A model generated the notes under the pieces. The model saw nothing but the letters and a program-made list of their open reading frames with translations, had not been told where the DNA came from and searched no databases. A stretch of DNA of 64,000 bases from Pumilibacter intestinalis. Lineage in GTDB: Bacteria; Bacillota; Clostridia; Christensenellales; Pumilibacteraceae. A program made the position numbers and the translations under genes. Shown here one piece after another: positions 42,495 to 52,272 of the stretch. The stretch covers positions 56,458 to 120,457 of the forward strand of contig NZ_CALPCH010000006.1 in NCBI RefSeq assembly GCF_943193005.1, read 5' to 3'. Within the stretch, counting starts at the first letter, position 1. The number at the start of each line of letters is the position of its first letter.

Positions 42495-42524
42495 AGTATA
42501 TCATACAAAAACCAATATTGTCAA
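42495..42524 (-). promoter_or_regulatory. Promoter of the split lipoprotein gene
   Basis: On the minus strand TTGACA (42524-42519) and TATACT (42500-42495) are 18 bp apart. The ATG follows the -10 box by only 6 bp, so transcription should begin at or next to the start codon (leaderless-like). Confidence 0.65.
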
Positions 42525-42550
42525 TTCAATTTATTTCATCACTCAATAAT

Positions 42551-42592
42551 ATAAAAAAGTCGCAATCTGTCTTTTTCGACGAATTACGACAT
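42551..42592 (-). terminator. Terminator of tRNA-Leu
   Basis: On the minus strand GTCGTAAT pairs with ATTGCGAC around a ~16-nt loop, followed by TTTTTT. Confidence 0.65.
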
Positions 42593-42599
42593 TTTTCGT

Positions 42600-42685
42600 T
42601 GGTGCGGAGGATGGGATTTGAACCCACACGAGAATTAACCACAGGCGTCTGAAACCTGCGCGTCTGCCAGTTCCGCCACCTCCGC
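42600..42685 (-). tRNA. tRNA-Leu (anticodon CAG)
   Basis: The minus-strand sequence has a 7-bp acceptor stem GCGGAGG/CCTCCGC, discriminator A, encoded CCA (42602-42600), the D-arm GGCGGAACTGGCAGAC, the anticodon loop TTCAGAC between CAGGT and GCCTG, a long variable arm and the T-arm GGGTTCAAATCCC. The long variable arm and anticodon CAG identify leucine. It is intact; the prophage did not insert into it, although it lies only 215 bp from the right boundary. Confidence 0.95.
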
Positions 42686-42736
42686 GTATTTTAGCGCCGA
42701 CTGATAGCAAATTGCGCTCGAGCCGACTGTTTATGT

Positions 42737-42765
42737 ATTATACAACAATCGGTGCGGCTTGTCAA
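42737..42765 (-). promoter_or_regulatory. tRNA-Leu promoter
   Basis: On the minus strand TTGACA (42765-42760), 17 bp, TATAAT (42742-42737). Its -35 box lies 4 bp from the divergent -35 box of the activator gene promoter. Confidence 0.85.
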
Positions 42766-42769
42766 CAGC

Positions 42770-42798
42770 TTGACAGAAAATTATTTTCGTTATATAAT
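42770..42798 (+). promoter_or_regulatory. Promoter of the dehydratase activator gene
   Basis: TTGACA (42770-42775), 17 bp, TATAAT (42793-42798), a perfect consensus. Confidence 0.9.
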
Positions 42799-42843
42799 GA
42801 AATGTACGCTTTGCCGTTACTCAACACACACGAGGTATACACA

Positions 42844-45800
42844 ATGACTAAATACAAAATAGGGCTTGACGTAGGTTCTACCACCATAAAAACCGCCGTG
42901 CTCGACCAAAACGGAAACTTATTGCACTCGAGCTACGACAGGCACTATTCGGATATAAAGGCGACTCTCGCGTCGGTACTTCGCGGCGTACTCGAAAAGT
43001 ACGATGATTTTACCGTAATGGTAACGGGCAGCGGAGGCATATCCGTTTCGGAGTGGCTGGGAATACCGTTTATACAAGAGGTTATCGCGGGCGTGGAAGC
43101 CATAAAAACGCTTATACCCGAAACCGACGTGGCGATAGAGCTCGGCGGCGAGGACGCGAAGATAACCTATCTTACGGGCGGAATAGAACAGCGCATGAAC
43201 GGCACTTGCGCGGGCGGCACGGGCGCGTTCATAGACCAAATGGCGAGTCTTTTGAGCACCGACGCTTCGGGACTTAACGAGCTTGCAAAGAGCCATACCA
43301 TTCTATACCCCATCGCCTCGCGTTGCGGCGTGTTCGCAAAAAGCGATATTCAGCCGCTCATCAACGACGGAGCGAAAAAGCCCGATATAGCCGCGTCGGT
43401 TTTCCAGTCGGTTGTGAATCAAACCATATCGGGTCTTGCATGCGGCAAGCCCATACGCGGCAACGTGGCGTTCTTGGGCGGACCGTTGCACTTTCTGACC
43501 GAGCTCGGCAAGCGTTTTACAGATACGCTCAAGCCCGAAAAAGCGATATTCCCCGAAAACAGTCAGGTGTTTAACGCCATAGGCGCGGCGATAAGCGGCA
43601 AGGAAGCGTTCCGCTCCGCCGACCTTCTCCGTAAACTCGAGGCACTCAAAGATATCGACTCCCACGAGGTGGAACGTCTTCCCGCCCTCTTCTCTTCAAA
43701 AGAGGAGCTCGAGCAGTTCCGCACTCGTCACGCAAAAACCAAAATACCGTTTGCCGATATCAAAACCCACGAAGGCCCTTGCTATCTCGGCATAGACGCG
43801 GGTTCTACCACCACGAAAGCCGCGCTCATAAACGAAGACGGCGCGCTTTTGTACTCTTGGTACGGCAGTAACAGCGGCGACCCGCTCAAGTGCATAGTGT
43901 CCGTTCTCAAAGAGATATACTCCCTTCTCCCCAAAGGCGCGTTCATAGGGCGCAGTACCATTACGGGCTACGGCGAGGGCATGATAAAGTCGGCTCTGCA
44001 CATAGACGCCGGCGAAATAGAAACCATGGCGCACCAAACGGCGAGTAACGCCATATTGCCGGGAGTAGAGTTCATACTCGACATAGGCGGGCAGGATATG
44101 AAATGCCTGCGCATTAAAAACGGCGTTATTAACGATATTCTTCTCAACGAAGCGTGCTCGTCGGGTTGCGGCAGTTTTATAGAAACTTTCGCGCACGCGC
44201 TCGGCATGTCGGCGGAAGAGTTCGCAAAAAAAGGACTCGAATCTTCCGCGCCCGTAGACCTCGGCAGCAGATGCACAGTGTTTATGAACTCGCGCGTAAA
44301 ACAGGCGCAAAAAGAGGGCGCGACGGTTGCGGATATTTCGGCGGGTCTTGCCTACTCGGTAGTGAAAAATGCGCTGTTCAAGGTTATCAAACTGCGCGAC
44401 AGCAGCCAAATGGGCGAAAAAGTAATAGTTCAGGGCGGAACTTTCCTCAACGAGTCCGTTCTTCGCGCGTTCGAGCTTGTTTCGGGCAGAGAGGTTATCC
44501 GCCCCGACAAAGCGGGGCTTATGGGCGCATACGGAAGCGCGATACTCAGCCGCAACAATTACCAAGGCGGCGAGAGCACGCTCTTAAAAGCGGACGAGCT
44601 CGACGGATTTTCGGTATCCAAAACCAACAGTCGCTGCGGAAAGTGCGGCAACAACTGCCTGCTCACCATCTCCAAATTCAACGACGGCAGAGAGTACGTA
44701 ACGGGCAACCGTTGCGAAAAGGGCGCGGGCGAAGAGGAAAAGAAAACCGACCTTCCCCCCAACCTGTTCGCCTCCAAATACAAGCGGCTGTTTTCGCACT
44801 ATAAGCCGCTCGACGAAACGCACGCCAAACGCGGCAAAGTGGGCATACCGCGCGTACTCAACCTGTACGAAAACTACCCGTTTTGGTTCACCTTCTTTAC
44901 CGACCTCGGCTACCGCGTGGAATTGAGCCCCCGCTCGTCGCGCGCCATATACGACCTCGGCATAGACACCATGCCCAGCGAGTCGGTTTGCTATCCCGCA
45001 AAACTCGTGCACGGGCACATAACCGCGCTTGTAAACAAGGGAATTAAATTCATATTTTATCCCTGCCTTCCCTACGAAATGGCAGAGGACAAAAACGCCG
45101 ACAACCACTACAACTGCCCCGTTGTGGGAACTTACCCCGAAGTTATACGCAACAACATGAACGAGGTGTTCGGCTCGAGCGTTAAGTTTATGGCGCCGTT
45201 TTTGCCCATTGCCACGCCCGAGCGCATGATAAAGCGTTTGGCGGAAGAGTTCCCCGAAATCCCCGCAAAAGAGCTCAAACGCGCCGCACGCAAAGCGTAC
45301 GCGGAGAACGAAAAGTTCAAAAACGAAATACGCAAAGAGGGCGAAGAAACGGTTGCCTATCTCGAGCGCACGGGAAAGCACGGCATAGTGCTTGCGGGAC
45401 GCCCCTACCACCTCGACCCCGAAATAAATCACGGCATACCCGAAATGATAAACGCTTACGGATTTGCGGTGCTCACCGAAGACAGCATAGCGCACCTTAA
45501 GCGCGTGCAACGCCCCATACGCGTTGTGGACCAGTGGACGTATCACAGCCGGCTGTATTCCGCGGCGGAATTCGTGCGCACGAGCGACTGTTTGGACCTC
45601 GTGCAACTCAACTCGTTCGGTTGCGGACTCGACGCCGTTACCACCGACCAGGTGCAGGAACTGCTCGACGAAGCGGGCAAGATATACACCGTACTTAAAA
45701 TAGACGAGGTGAACAACCTCGGCGCGGCGCGTATACGCGTGCGCTCGCTCATGGCGGTGCTCGAAGAACGTACGCGCAGAAATATCCGCGCCCCCAAAGA

Positions 45801-47124
45801 AGTGGTTTCAAGCGGCGAACGCGTGCTTTTCACCAAAGAAATGAAGAGCAACTACACCATTATCGCGCCCGAGATTTCGCCCATACATTTGCGCATACTC
45901 GAGCGTGCGATGCACAAATTCGGCTACAACATAAAGGTTTTACCCGAAAGTTCAACGGCGGTGGAAACGGGTCTTAAGTACGTTAACAACGACGCTTGCT
46001 ACCCCACCATAATCACCGTAGGACAAGTTATAGACGCGCTCATGAGCGGGCAATACAACCTCAACAGAACCGCCGTAATGCTCACGCAGACGGGCGGAGT
46101 TTGCAGGGCGACAAATTACATAGCCTTGCTGAGAAAAGCTCTCAAACAGGCTAATATGGCGCAGGTGCCCGTAGTTTCGCTCAACTTTGCGGGACTCGAG
46201 AAAAATCCGGGCTTCAAAGTAACCATTCCGCTCATGCTCGGCATGGTGTATTCGGTGCTTTACGGCGACCTGTTTATGCGGTGCTTATACAAGGTGCGCC
46301 CCTACGAAAAAGTGAAAGGAAGCGCGAACGCCGTATACGAGAAATGGAACGAAATAGTTTCGGCGGAAATGGAACGCGGCGAAACCAAGCGTTTCAAGAA
46401 AAACGTGGCGGCCATAGTAAAAGATTTCGAAGCCGTAGAAACGCTCGATATCGTAAAACCCAAAGTGGGCATAGTGGGCGAAATACTCGTTAAGTTCCAC
46501 CCCCTTGCCAACAACCACGCGGTGGAGCTCATAGAGCGCGAGGGCGGCGAAGCGGTTGTGCCCGACCTGCTCGATTTCTTCATGTACTCGTTCTACGACG
46601 ACACCGTGCGCTATCGCCTTTTGGACGGCACGCGCATGGGCAAGTTCAAATCCGATTTCTACATTTGGTTTATAGAAAAACTCAAAAAGCCCATGCTCAA
46701 AGCTCTTAAAGGCACAAAATTCGGCGCCCCCACCCACATATCCAAAATGGCGGAAATGGCAAGCGAGGTTGTGTCGCTCGGCAACATTGCGGGCGAAGGC
46801 TGGTTTCTCACCGCCGAAATGCTCGAGCTCATGCACAACGGCACGAACAACATAATCTGCATGCAACCGTTTGCCTGCCTGCCCAACCACGTTACGGGCA
46901 AAGGCGTAATGAAAGCTCTCAAGGCGCACAATCCGCAAGCGAACATCGTTGCCGTAGACTACGACCCCGGCGCAAGCGAGGTAAATCAGGTTAACCGAAT
47001 TAAGCTCATGATGAGCGTGGCTTTCGCAAATCTGAAAGGCGAACAGCCGCCCGAGCTTCCCGAAGAACTCCCCGCCGACTGCTCTTGTCACAGTTGCGTC
47101 GCAGCCACCAAAACCGAAAAATAA
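42844..47124 (+). CDS. 2-hydroxyacyl-CoA dehydratase activator-related ATPase (BadF/HgdC fusion)
   Basis: The 1426-aa protein starts at 42844 (inside the first transcript; an earlier ATG would precede the promoter). It has two ASKHA ATPase domains: [15 protein letters not shown] (residues 6-20) and [15 protein letters not shown] (about 317-331), each with a later GGxD/GGQD motif ([19 protein letters not shown]). A Cys motif (CGKCGNNC, about 600) follows. The C-terminal half resembles the DUF2229/dehydratase-like part and ends CSCHSC. Such large fusions activate dehydratases by ATP-driven electron transfer from an Fe-S cluster. No dehydratase subunits are adjacent, so the partner is unknown. 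Confidence 0.85.
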   Translation: MTKYKIGLDVGSTTIKTAVLDQNGNLLHSSYDRHYSDIKATLASVLRGVLEKYDDFTVMVTGSGGISVSEWLGIPFIQEVIAGVEAIKTLIPETDVAIELGGEDAKITYLTGGIEQRMNGTCAGGTGAFIDQMASLLSTDASGLNELAKSHTILYPIASRCGVFAKSDIQPLINDGAKKPDIAASVFQSVVNQTISGLACGKPIRGNVAFLGGPLHFLTELGKRFTDTLKPEKAIFPENSQVFNAIGAAISGKEAFRSADLLRKLEALKDIDSHEVERLPALFSSKEELEQFRTRHAKTKIPFADIKTHEGPCYLGIDAGSTTTKAALINEDGALLYSWYGSNSGDPLKCIVSVLKEIYSLLPKGAFIGRSTITGYGEGMIKSALHIDAGEIETMAHQTASNAILPGVEFILDIGGQDMKCLRIKNGVINDILLNEACSSGCGSFIETFAHALGMSAEEFAKKGLESSAPVDLGSRCTVFMNSRVKQAQKEGATVADISAGLAYSVVKNALFKVIKLRDSSQMGEKVIVQGGTFLNESVLRAFELVSGREVIRPDKAGLMGAYGSAILSRNNYQGGESTLLKADELDGFSVSKTNSRCGKCGNNCLLTISKFNDGREYVTGNRCEKGAGEEEKKTDLPPNLFASKYKRLFSHYKPLDETHAKRGKVGIPRVLNLYENYPFWFTFFTDLGYRVELSPRSSRAIYDLGIDTMPSESVCYPAKLVHGHITALVNKGIKFIFYPCLPYEMAEDKNADNHYNCPVVGTYPEVIRNNMNEVFGSSVKFMAPFLPIATPERMIKRLAEEFPEIPAKELKRAARKAYAENEKFKNEIRKEGEETVAYLERTGKHGIVLAGRPYHLDPEINHGIPEMINAYGFAVLTEDSIAHLKRVQRPIRVVDQWTYHSRLYSAAEFVRTSDCLDLVQLNSFGCGLDAVTTDQVQELLDEAGKIYTVLKIDEVNNLGAARIRVRSLMAVLEERTRRNIRAPKEVVSSGERVLFTKEMKSNYTIIAPEISPIHLRILERAMHKFGYNIKVLPESSTAVETGLKYVNNDACYPTIITVGQVIDALMSGQYNLNRTAVMLTQTGGVCRATNYIALLRKALKQANMAQVPVVSLNFAGLEKNPGFKVTIPLMLGMVYSVLYGDLFMRCLYKVRPYEKVKGSANAVYEKWNEIVSAEMERGETKRFKKNVAAIVKDFEAVETLDIVKPKVGIVGEILVKFHPLANNHAVELIEREGGEAVVPDLLDFFMYSFYDDTVRYRLLDGTRMGKFKSDFYIWFIEKLKKPMLKALKGTKFGAPTHISKMAEMASEVVSLGNIAGEGWFLTAEMLELMHNGTNNIICMQPFACLPNHVTGKGVMKALKAHNPQANIVAVDYDPGASEVNQVNRIKLMMSVAFANLKGEQPPELPEELPADCSCHSCVAATKTEK

Positions 47125-47139
47125 TACGCAAAAAGCCTT

Positions 47140-47937
47140 TTATGCGTTGAGTCCCAATAAACGGGCGGCGTTTTCGCCCATTATTTTACTGTATAACTTT
47201 GAGTCTTTTACGCGCTCTTTCATCATTTCCGCGTCGTGTTTTTGCGATTGCCACGGGCTGTCGGTGCCGAATAACAGCTTGTTGCCGTCGTGCGAGTCCG
47301 TAAAGCGTTTCAACTGCTCTCGGGTGAGCAAACCGAAACCGTAAGACGCGTCGAGGTAAACGTCAAGCCCGCAAACGTGCTCGAACACCTCGCTCCACAT
47401 GCCTTGCCCGCCGAGGTGCGCTCCCACAATCTTTGCGCTCGCAAAGTCGCGAGCAACGCGAGCGAACTCTTTGGGCGGACAGTTGCATTTCATGCGCGGG
47501 TCGAGGTCTTTGCCGCAGTGAAACAGCATAATAAAGCCGTACGCCGCGACTTTTTCGTATATTTTATACATGCGATTATCGCACGCCGCAAAGTCTTGAA
47601 AATCGGGGTGAAACTTAATGCCTTTCACTCCCGCGGCTTTCAGGCGAGCCAACTCCGCGGCGATATTTTCGCAATCGGGGTGCACCGAGCCGAACGGAAT
47701 TATGCCGTCGGCTTTCGTAAGCTCTATTGCAAAGTCGTTTACGTTAGCGGTCTGCTTCGCGTTTGTGGCAATGTTCAGCACAACCGAATAATCGATGCCC
47801 GCCTCTTTCATGGAGCTTTTAAGATTGGCAACCGTGCCGCTTAGCACGGGCGGATACTGCGAACTAGCCGCCAAACTTTCCATAGCCCGCGGCGCGAGAA
47901 AATCGGGAAACGCGTGAGTGTGAAAATCTATAATCAT
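47140..47937 (-). CDS. Amidohydrolase-family metal-dependent hydrolase
   Basis: The 265-aa protein starts MIIDFHTHAFPDF (metal-binding HxH) and contains KGIKFHPDFQDF, MLFHCGKDLD and GAHLGGQG with further metal-site His, and a final LLFGTDSPW with the conserved Asp. This is the amidohydrolase 2 (ACMSD/TatD-like) pattern. Substrate unknown. It is convergent with the dehydratase activator gene; only 15 bp separate the stops. Confidence 0.85.
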   Translation of the reverse strand: MIIDFHTHAFPDFLAPRAMESLAASSQYPPVLSGTVANLKSSMKEAGIDYSVVLNIATNAKQTANVNDFAIELTKADGIIPFGSVHPDCENIAAELARLKAAGVKGIKFHPDFQDFAACDNRMYKIYEKVAAYGFIMLFHCGKDLDPRMKCNCPPKEFARVARDFASAKIVGAHLGGQGMWSEVFEHVCGLDVYLDASYGFGLLTREQLKRFTDSHDGNKLLFGTDSPWQSQKHDAEMMKERVKDSKLYSKIMGENAARLLGLNA

Positions 47938-47997
47938 AAATACATTTTAATACTATCGAGAGCAATTGTCAAATGTTACTCACGCACTGCCATTGCC

Positions 47998-48026
47998 TTG
48001 ACTATTCGAGCCGATTGTGATATAAT
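47998..48026 (+). promoter_or_regulatory. purA promoter
   Basis: TTGACT (47998-48003), 17 bp, TATAAT (48021-48026), 30 bp before the start codon. No PurR-type box or riboswitch was recognised in the short leader. Confidence 0.85.
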
Positions 48027-48056
48027 ATATAGGTATTTTTCGTTTCGGAGGCAAAC

Positions 48057-49328
48057 ATGGCAGTTACCGCACTCGTAGGCGCACAATGGGGCGACGAAGG
48101 CAAAGGCAAAGTAATAGATATATTGGCGCAAAAGTCGGATATGGTGGTACGCGCACAGGGCGGAAACAATGCCGGGCACACCGTTGTTGCAAACGGAGTT
48201 ACCTACAAACTCCGCCTTATTCCGAGCGGCATACTCTATAAAGGCGCGGTGTGCGTTGTGGGCAACGGCGTAGTTATAGACCCCGCCGTGATACTTTCGG
48301 AAATGGACGCGTTGAAAGACAGCGGCGTAGACGTTTCCCGCCTTAAAATAGACGCGCGGGCGCACGTTATTTTGCCCTATCACCTCGCGCTCGACGAATT
48401 GAGCGAAAAGGCTCGCGGCGCGGGCGACATAGGCACGACAAAGCGCGGAATAGGCCCTTGCTACATGGACAAAGCCGAGCGCATAGGCATACGCATGTGC
48501 GACCTTATAAAACCCGCCGTGTTCGAAGAAAAACTCAAACGCAACGTGGAAATCAAAAACAATATAATCACAAAGATTTACGGCGGCGAACCTATATCTT
48601 TCGAGAAAACTCTCGCCGACTACAAACAATACGCCCAAAAGCTTGCGCCTTACGTGTGCGACACCTCGGTGCTTGTGTTTAACGCGATTAAGAGCGGCAA
48701 AAACGTGCTGTTCGAGGGAGCACAGGGCGCACTCCTCGACTTAGACGTGGGAACTTATCCGTACGTGACGAGTTCGCACCCCGTATCGGGCGGCTTTTGC
48801 GTGGGCGCGGGCGTTGGTCCTACCCTTATAAAAGAATGCCTCGGCATTGCCAAAGCGTACACTACCCGTGTGGGCAAAGGTCCTTTCCCCACCGAGCTCG
48901 ACGACGAAATAGGCGAGCGCATACGCACCGTGGGCGCGGAATTCGGAACGGTTACGGGCAGACCCCGCCGTTGCGGTTGGCTCGACGCGGTTATACTCAG
49001 ATTTGCCGTGCGAGTGAACGGACTTACGGGAATTGCGCTCAACAAGCTCGACACTTTAACGGGCATAAGCAAATTGAAAGTTTGCGTTGCTTACAAAAAG
49101 GACGGCGCACAAATATGCGATTTCCCTTCGGATATTTCGGAGCTTGAAGGTTGCGAACCCGTTTACGAGGAGTTCGACGGCTGGACGGAAGACGTGACGG
49201 GAGCAAAGAGCCTTAACGACCTGCCCGCAAACGCCGTGAAATATCTTCGCGCAGTGGAAAAACTGATTGACTGCCCCATTAAAATGGTGGGCGTGGGACC
49301 GGACAGAACGCAGAATTTCGAAATATAA
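48057..49328 (+). CDS. purA: Adenylosuccinate synthetase
   Basis: The 423-aa enzyme begins VTALVGAQWGDEGKGKVIDI, the GTP-binding and catalytic-Asp signature of PurA, with NNAGHTVV and IGTTKRGIGPCYMDK later. It couples GTP hydrolysis to the joining of IMP and aspartate, the first committed step to AMP. Length is normal. GGAGG lies 6 bp before the ATG. Confidence 0.97.
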   Translation: MAVTALVGAQWGDEGKGKVIDILAQKSDMVVRAQGGNNAGHTVVANGVTYKLRLIPSGILYKGAVCVVGNGVVIDPAVILSEMDALKDSGVDVSRLKIDARAHVILPYHLALDELSEKARGAGDIGTTKRGIGPCYMDKAERIGIRMCDLIKPAVFEEKLKRNVEIKNNIITKIYGGEPISFEKTLADYKQYAQKLAPYVCDTSVLVFNAIKSGKNVLFEGAQGALLDLDVGTYPYVTSSHPVSGGFCVGAGVGPTLIKECLGIAKAYTTRVGKGPFPTELDDEIGERIRTVGAEFGTVTGRPRRCGWLDAVILRFAVRVNGLTGIALNKLDTLTGISKLKVCVAYKKDGAQICDFPSDISELEGCEPVYEEFDGWTEDVTGAKSLNDLPANAVKYLRAVEKLIDCPIKMVGVGPDRTQNFEI

Positions 49329-49339
49329 AAAGCGCATGC

Positions 49340-49369
49340 AAAAAGGACGGCTAAGTAACCGTCCTTTTT
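49340..49369 (+). terminator. purA terminator
   Basis: AAAAAGGACGG (49340-49350) pairs with CCGTCCTTTTT (49359-49369). Confidence 0.9.
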
Positions 49370-49373
49370 CCAT

Positions 49374-49488
49374 GTCATTGCGAGCGAGTTTACGAGCGTG
49401 GCAATCTCAGGCATAAGGCAAGTGCAGTTGCCATTACTTTCTCATGTATGGGATTGCTTCGTCGGGCTACGCCCTCCTCGCAATGACA
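49374..49488. repeat. GTCATTGCGAG intergenic repeat, copy 1
   Basis: A ~115-bp imperfect palindromic element with ends GTCATTGCGAG and CTCGCAATGAC and an inner GGGATTGC ... GCAATCTC pair. A partial half copy (49503-49520) runs into the 3' end of the pyrG gene. Confidence 0.8.
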
Positions 49489-49519
49489 GAGAAACATAAA
49501 CGTGTCATTGCGAGCGAGT

Positions 49520-51097
49520 TTACTTTTTATTTTTTGCGGCGGAGATGAATGCCGTGATTAAAGGGTGCGGATTATCGGGGCGCGACTTGAACTCGGGGCG
49601 AAACATAACGCCTATATAGAACGGGTGCGCGGGAAGCTCGAACGCTTCGTATATTTTGCCCGACGCGGACTTTGCCGAGAACACAAGTCCCGCCTTTTGC
49701 AACTCCGCGGCAAACGCGGGGTTAAACTCGTATTTGTGGCGGTGACGCTCCGAAAGAGTGTCAGCGCCGTATATCTCGCGCAAACGCGATTTGGGAGCGA
49801 GAGAAGCCGTATACGCGCCCGTACGGAAACGCGGCGCGTCGTAGGGCGAATACACAACGGGATACGGCGTTTTGCGGTCGAACTCGGTGCTGTTCGCCTT
49901 TTCCATGGAGTGACTGCGGGCGTATTCCACAAGTCCCGCCTGCGCTCCCATGCCTATCATGAGCGCGGGTATGCCGTTTTCACGCGCGAATTTCGCCGCG
50001 TTCACTTTGCCTTCGAAACCGCGTTCGCCGAAGCCCGCGGGTATAACTATGCCGTTTAGCGAGGCAAGGCGCGAAACCGCCGCGGGAGTCATCTTTTCGC
50101 TGGGTATCCAAACTATTTCAACGCCCGTGTTCATGGCAATGCCGCTGTGGTCGAGAGCCTCGGTAAGCGACACGTAAGCGTCATGCAGTTCAACGTATTT
50201 GCCCACAAGACCTATGCGCAACTTTTCGCTTCCGCCGTGCACCTTTTCGGCGCGGGCGCAGAAATCGCGCCATGAAGCCAAATCGGGCTCGCAGTCGTCG
50301 AGCCGCAGTTTGCGAACCGCCGCGCGTGCAAGTCCGTCTTCTTCGAGAGCGAGCGGCACGTTGAATATATTGTCGGTGGTGAGATTTTGAATTATGCAGT
50401 CGGCTTCCACGTTGCAGAAAAGACCGAGCTTGCGCTTGCTGTCCGCCCCTATCGGATAATCGGAACGGCAAACTATGATATCGGGCTGTATACCCACGTT
50501 TTGCAACTCTTTAACGCTGTGTTGGGTGGGCTTGGTTTTTTGTTCGCCGCTCATTTCTATATACGGCACAAGCGTTACGTGAATATAGAGCACGTTGCCT
50601 TTGCCCGCCTCGCTCTTAAACTGCCGTATCGCTTCCAAAAACGGGTGGCACTCTATATCGCCCACCGTGCCGCCTATCTCCACGATTATTATATCGCTGT
50701 CGGGCGTGGCAAGCGAGTATATGCGTTCTTTGATTTCGTTTGTGATGTGCGGCACAACTTGCACCGTGCCGCCGTTGTAATACCCTTCGCGCTCCTTTGC
50801 AATCACCGACGAATAAATTTGACCGCTCGTAACGTCGTTTTTAATTCCGAGGTTTTCGCCGAGCAAACGCTCGTAATGCCCCACAACCAAATCCACCTCG
50901 CCGCCGTCTTCGGTAACGTATACCTCGCCGTGCTGATACGGGCTTAGGTTGGAGGTATCTACGTTAAAGTACGGGTCAAATTTTTGAAGCGTAACTTTGT
51001 GTCCGCGAGCTTTGAGTAGCCGCGCAAGACTCGCCGCCGTAACGCCTTTGCCGAGTCCCGACACCACGCCGCCCGTAACGAAAATAAACTTAGCCAT
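49520..51097 (-). CDS. pyrG: CTP synthase
   Basis: The 525-aa protein has the synthetase start [20 protein letters not shown], with an ATP site and [10 protein letters not shown], and the C-terminal glutamine amidotransferase domain. The usual catalytic nucleophile region reads [19 protein letters not shown], where most PyrG proteins have a Cys (LGMQ) at the nucleophile; here the expected Cys is replaced (GMGAQ). This may leave ammonia as the nitrogen donor. The stop lies inside a dispersed repeat. Confidence 0.92.
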   Translation of the reverse strand: MAKFIFVTGGVVSGLGKGVTAASLARLLKARGHKVTLQKFDPYFNVDTSNLSPYQHGEVYVTEDGGEVDLVVGHYERLLGENLGIKNDVTSGQIYSSVIAKEREGYYNGGTVQVVPHITNEIKERIYSLATPDSDIIIVEIGGTVGDIECHPFLEAIRQFKSEAGKGNVLYIHVTLVPYIEMSGEQKTKPTQHSVKELQNVGIQPDIIVCRSDYPIGADSKRKLGLFCNVEADCIIQNLTTDNIFNVPLALEEDGLARAAVRKLRLDDCEPDLASWRDFCARAEKVHGGSEKLRIGLVGKYVELHDAYVSLTEALDHSGIAMNTGVEIVWIPSEKMTPAAVSRLASLNGIVIPAGFGERGFEGKVNAAKFARENGIPALMIGMGAQAGLVEYARSHSMEKANSTEFDRKTPYPVVYSPYDAPRFRTGAYTASLAPKSRLREIYGADTLSERHRHKYEFNPAFAAELQKAGLVFSAKSASGKIYEAFELPAHPFYIGVMFRPEFKSRPDNPHPLITAFISAAKNKK

Positions 51098-51111
51098 AAC
51101 CGTGTTTCTCC

Positions 51112-51960
51112 TTAGTTCTTTTCGGGCGATATAGTAAAGCCCGTTTCTTTGAGTTTTTTAGCGTTGTAATTTATTATCTCGCAAAGCCCGTCGAAAATCT
51201 TTTTTGCGGCGGCTTTGTCGTTTATAACTCTGCTTGCGCCCGAGAGCGAGTTGTCGGAATGGGCGTAAAAGTTGCGCTTTTCGAAATATTCCACATACAG
51301 CGCGCTCATCACCTCGGAATAAACAATGCCGTTCTTTTTGCGATAACACTGCTTGAGCACGTGCCGCCCGCTATCGTTCTTTTCATACGCCTGCCCTATC
51401 ATTTTTACGGTTATTTCCCGCGCTTGTTGGAGGTCGTATATAAACCGTTCGAGCCCGCGATACGGCGGCACGAGCAACACCGAGTAATCGCTGAGCTTTA
51501 CGTTCTCGTTGCCTATATCCGTCATGCCTATGCCGAGGTCGGTTTTGGACTGTTCGCCGAGCAGGTCGAAAGCGTCGGGCAACAGTTTGCGGAGCTTGCG
51601 CATTACGCTTGCCGAAACTTTTTCTTGCGGGGGCGGAACTTTCTTTTGCGGTTTGGGATTTTGGGGCTTTACTTTCTTTTTATGTAACGGCGGTTTGGGT
51701 TTCATGGCTTTCGCCGAGCGTTCGAGCAACTCGGCTTGAGCCGTGAGAGTGAGCATTTGCGCTTTGGTATCGTAAACCACGCTTAGCTTTTCTTTTCCGC
51801 ACGCAAAGTTATAGCGTTCGAAATGGCAGTTTTCCGAGGTGGGCAAAAAAGATTTTAAGGAAAAGCCGCGGCACGCTTTAAGAGCCGCTAAACGCCGTTC
51901 TTTTTCTTCGGCGGTTACGCTATTTATATTTTGCCTTGCTATTCCTTTTTCTTCCGCCAT
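51112..51960 (-). CDS. HEPN-motif protein, RnlA/LsoA-like candidate
   Basis: The 282-aa product starts at 51960; the longer frame upstream lies in repeat sequence without a ribosome-binding site. A Pro/Lys-rich linker (about 100-140) separates two halves. The C-terminal half has RNFYAH, an exact match to the RNxxxH motif of HEPN ribonucleases, in an all-helical context (ALYVEYFEKRNFYAHSDNSL). Large two-part HEPN toxins such as RnlA/LsoA look like this. No antitoxin gene is adjacent. It is 14 bp upstream of pyrG on the same strand order, so co-transcription with pyrG reading after it is likely not, as pyrG starts at 51097 just after its stop; they form one minus-strand operon. Confidence 0.5.
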   Translation of the reverse strand: MAEEKGIARQNINSVTAEEKERRLAALKACRGFSLKSFLPTSENCHFERYNFACGKEKLSVVYDTKAQMLTLTAQAELLERSAKAMKPKPPLHKKKVKPQNPKPQKKVPPPQEKVSASVMRKLRKLLPDAFDLLGEQSKTDLGIGMTDIGNENVKLSDYSVLLVPPYRGLERFIYDLQQAREITVKMIGQAYEKNDSGRHVLKQCYRKKNGIVYSEVMSALYVEYFEKRNFYAHSDNSLSGASRVINDKAAAKKIFDGLCEIINYNAKKLKETGFTISPEKN

Positions 51961-52008
51961 ATATGCTCCATACGCTATTTTTCGAGAGACTTTTGCTTTC
52001 TCATGCAG

Positions 52009-52074
52009 GGGATTGCTTCGGGTGCAAGCACCCTCGCAATGACAGGGAAAACTTGTGCACCCTCGCAATGACAG
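52009..52074. repeat. GTCATTGCGAG intergenic repeat, partial copy
   Basis: Only the right half of the element is present, with CCCTCGCAATGACAG appearing twice in tandem. Confidence 0.65.
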
Positions 52075-52082
52075 ATAACCGA

Positions 52083-52203
52083 GGCGGCGCAGAATGGTGC
52101 AGATATGCACAACAGGCGCAGTGCACGCACGGGAACGTACTTAAACGTACGTGACCACGTGTGCACAAGCACGTAGTGCATAGATGCGCCATTATGCGAC
52201 GCC
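52083..52203. repeat. Long imperfect palindrome (~120 bp)
   Basis: The outer arms (GGCGGCGCAGAATGG and CCATTATGCGACGCC) and the inner ones (GTGCAGATATGCAC with GTGCATAGATGCGC, GAACGTAC with GTACGTGA) pair along most of the length, with a centre near TTAAACG. It lies between the HEPN-protein gene start and the surface-protein terminator. Confidence 0.7.
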
Positions 52204-52214
52204 GTAACAAATAT

Positions 52215-52246
52215 AAAAGCGGCAAAATAAGAGTATCGCCGCTTTT
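52215..52246 (-). terminator. Terminator of the surface-protein gene
   Basis: AAAAGCGGC (52215-52223) and GCCGCTTTT (52238-52246) form a 9-bp stem just after the stop. Confidence 0.75.
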
Positions 52247-52272
52247 ATTTATCGTTTGTTAGAGGTTATCGC

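Noticed and set aside
42600..42685. tRNA-Leu as the prophage attachment site
   Set aside because: The tRNA is complete and no copy of its 3' end exists at the left boundary. The 16-bp repeat in the lipoprotein gene explains both ends.
48057..49328. Long antisense ORFs across purA, pyrG and the dehydratase activator
   Set aside because: They are frame shadows of strongly conserved genes and lack ribosome-binding sites.
51961..52110. Longer start for the HEPN-type protein
   Set aside because: The extra codons come from the dispersed repeat and have no ribosome-binding site; the next ATG (51960) begins a sensible protein.
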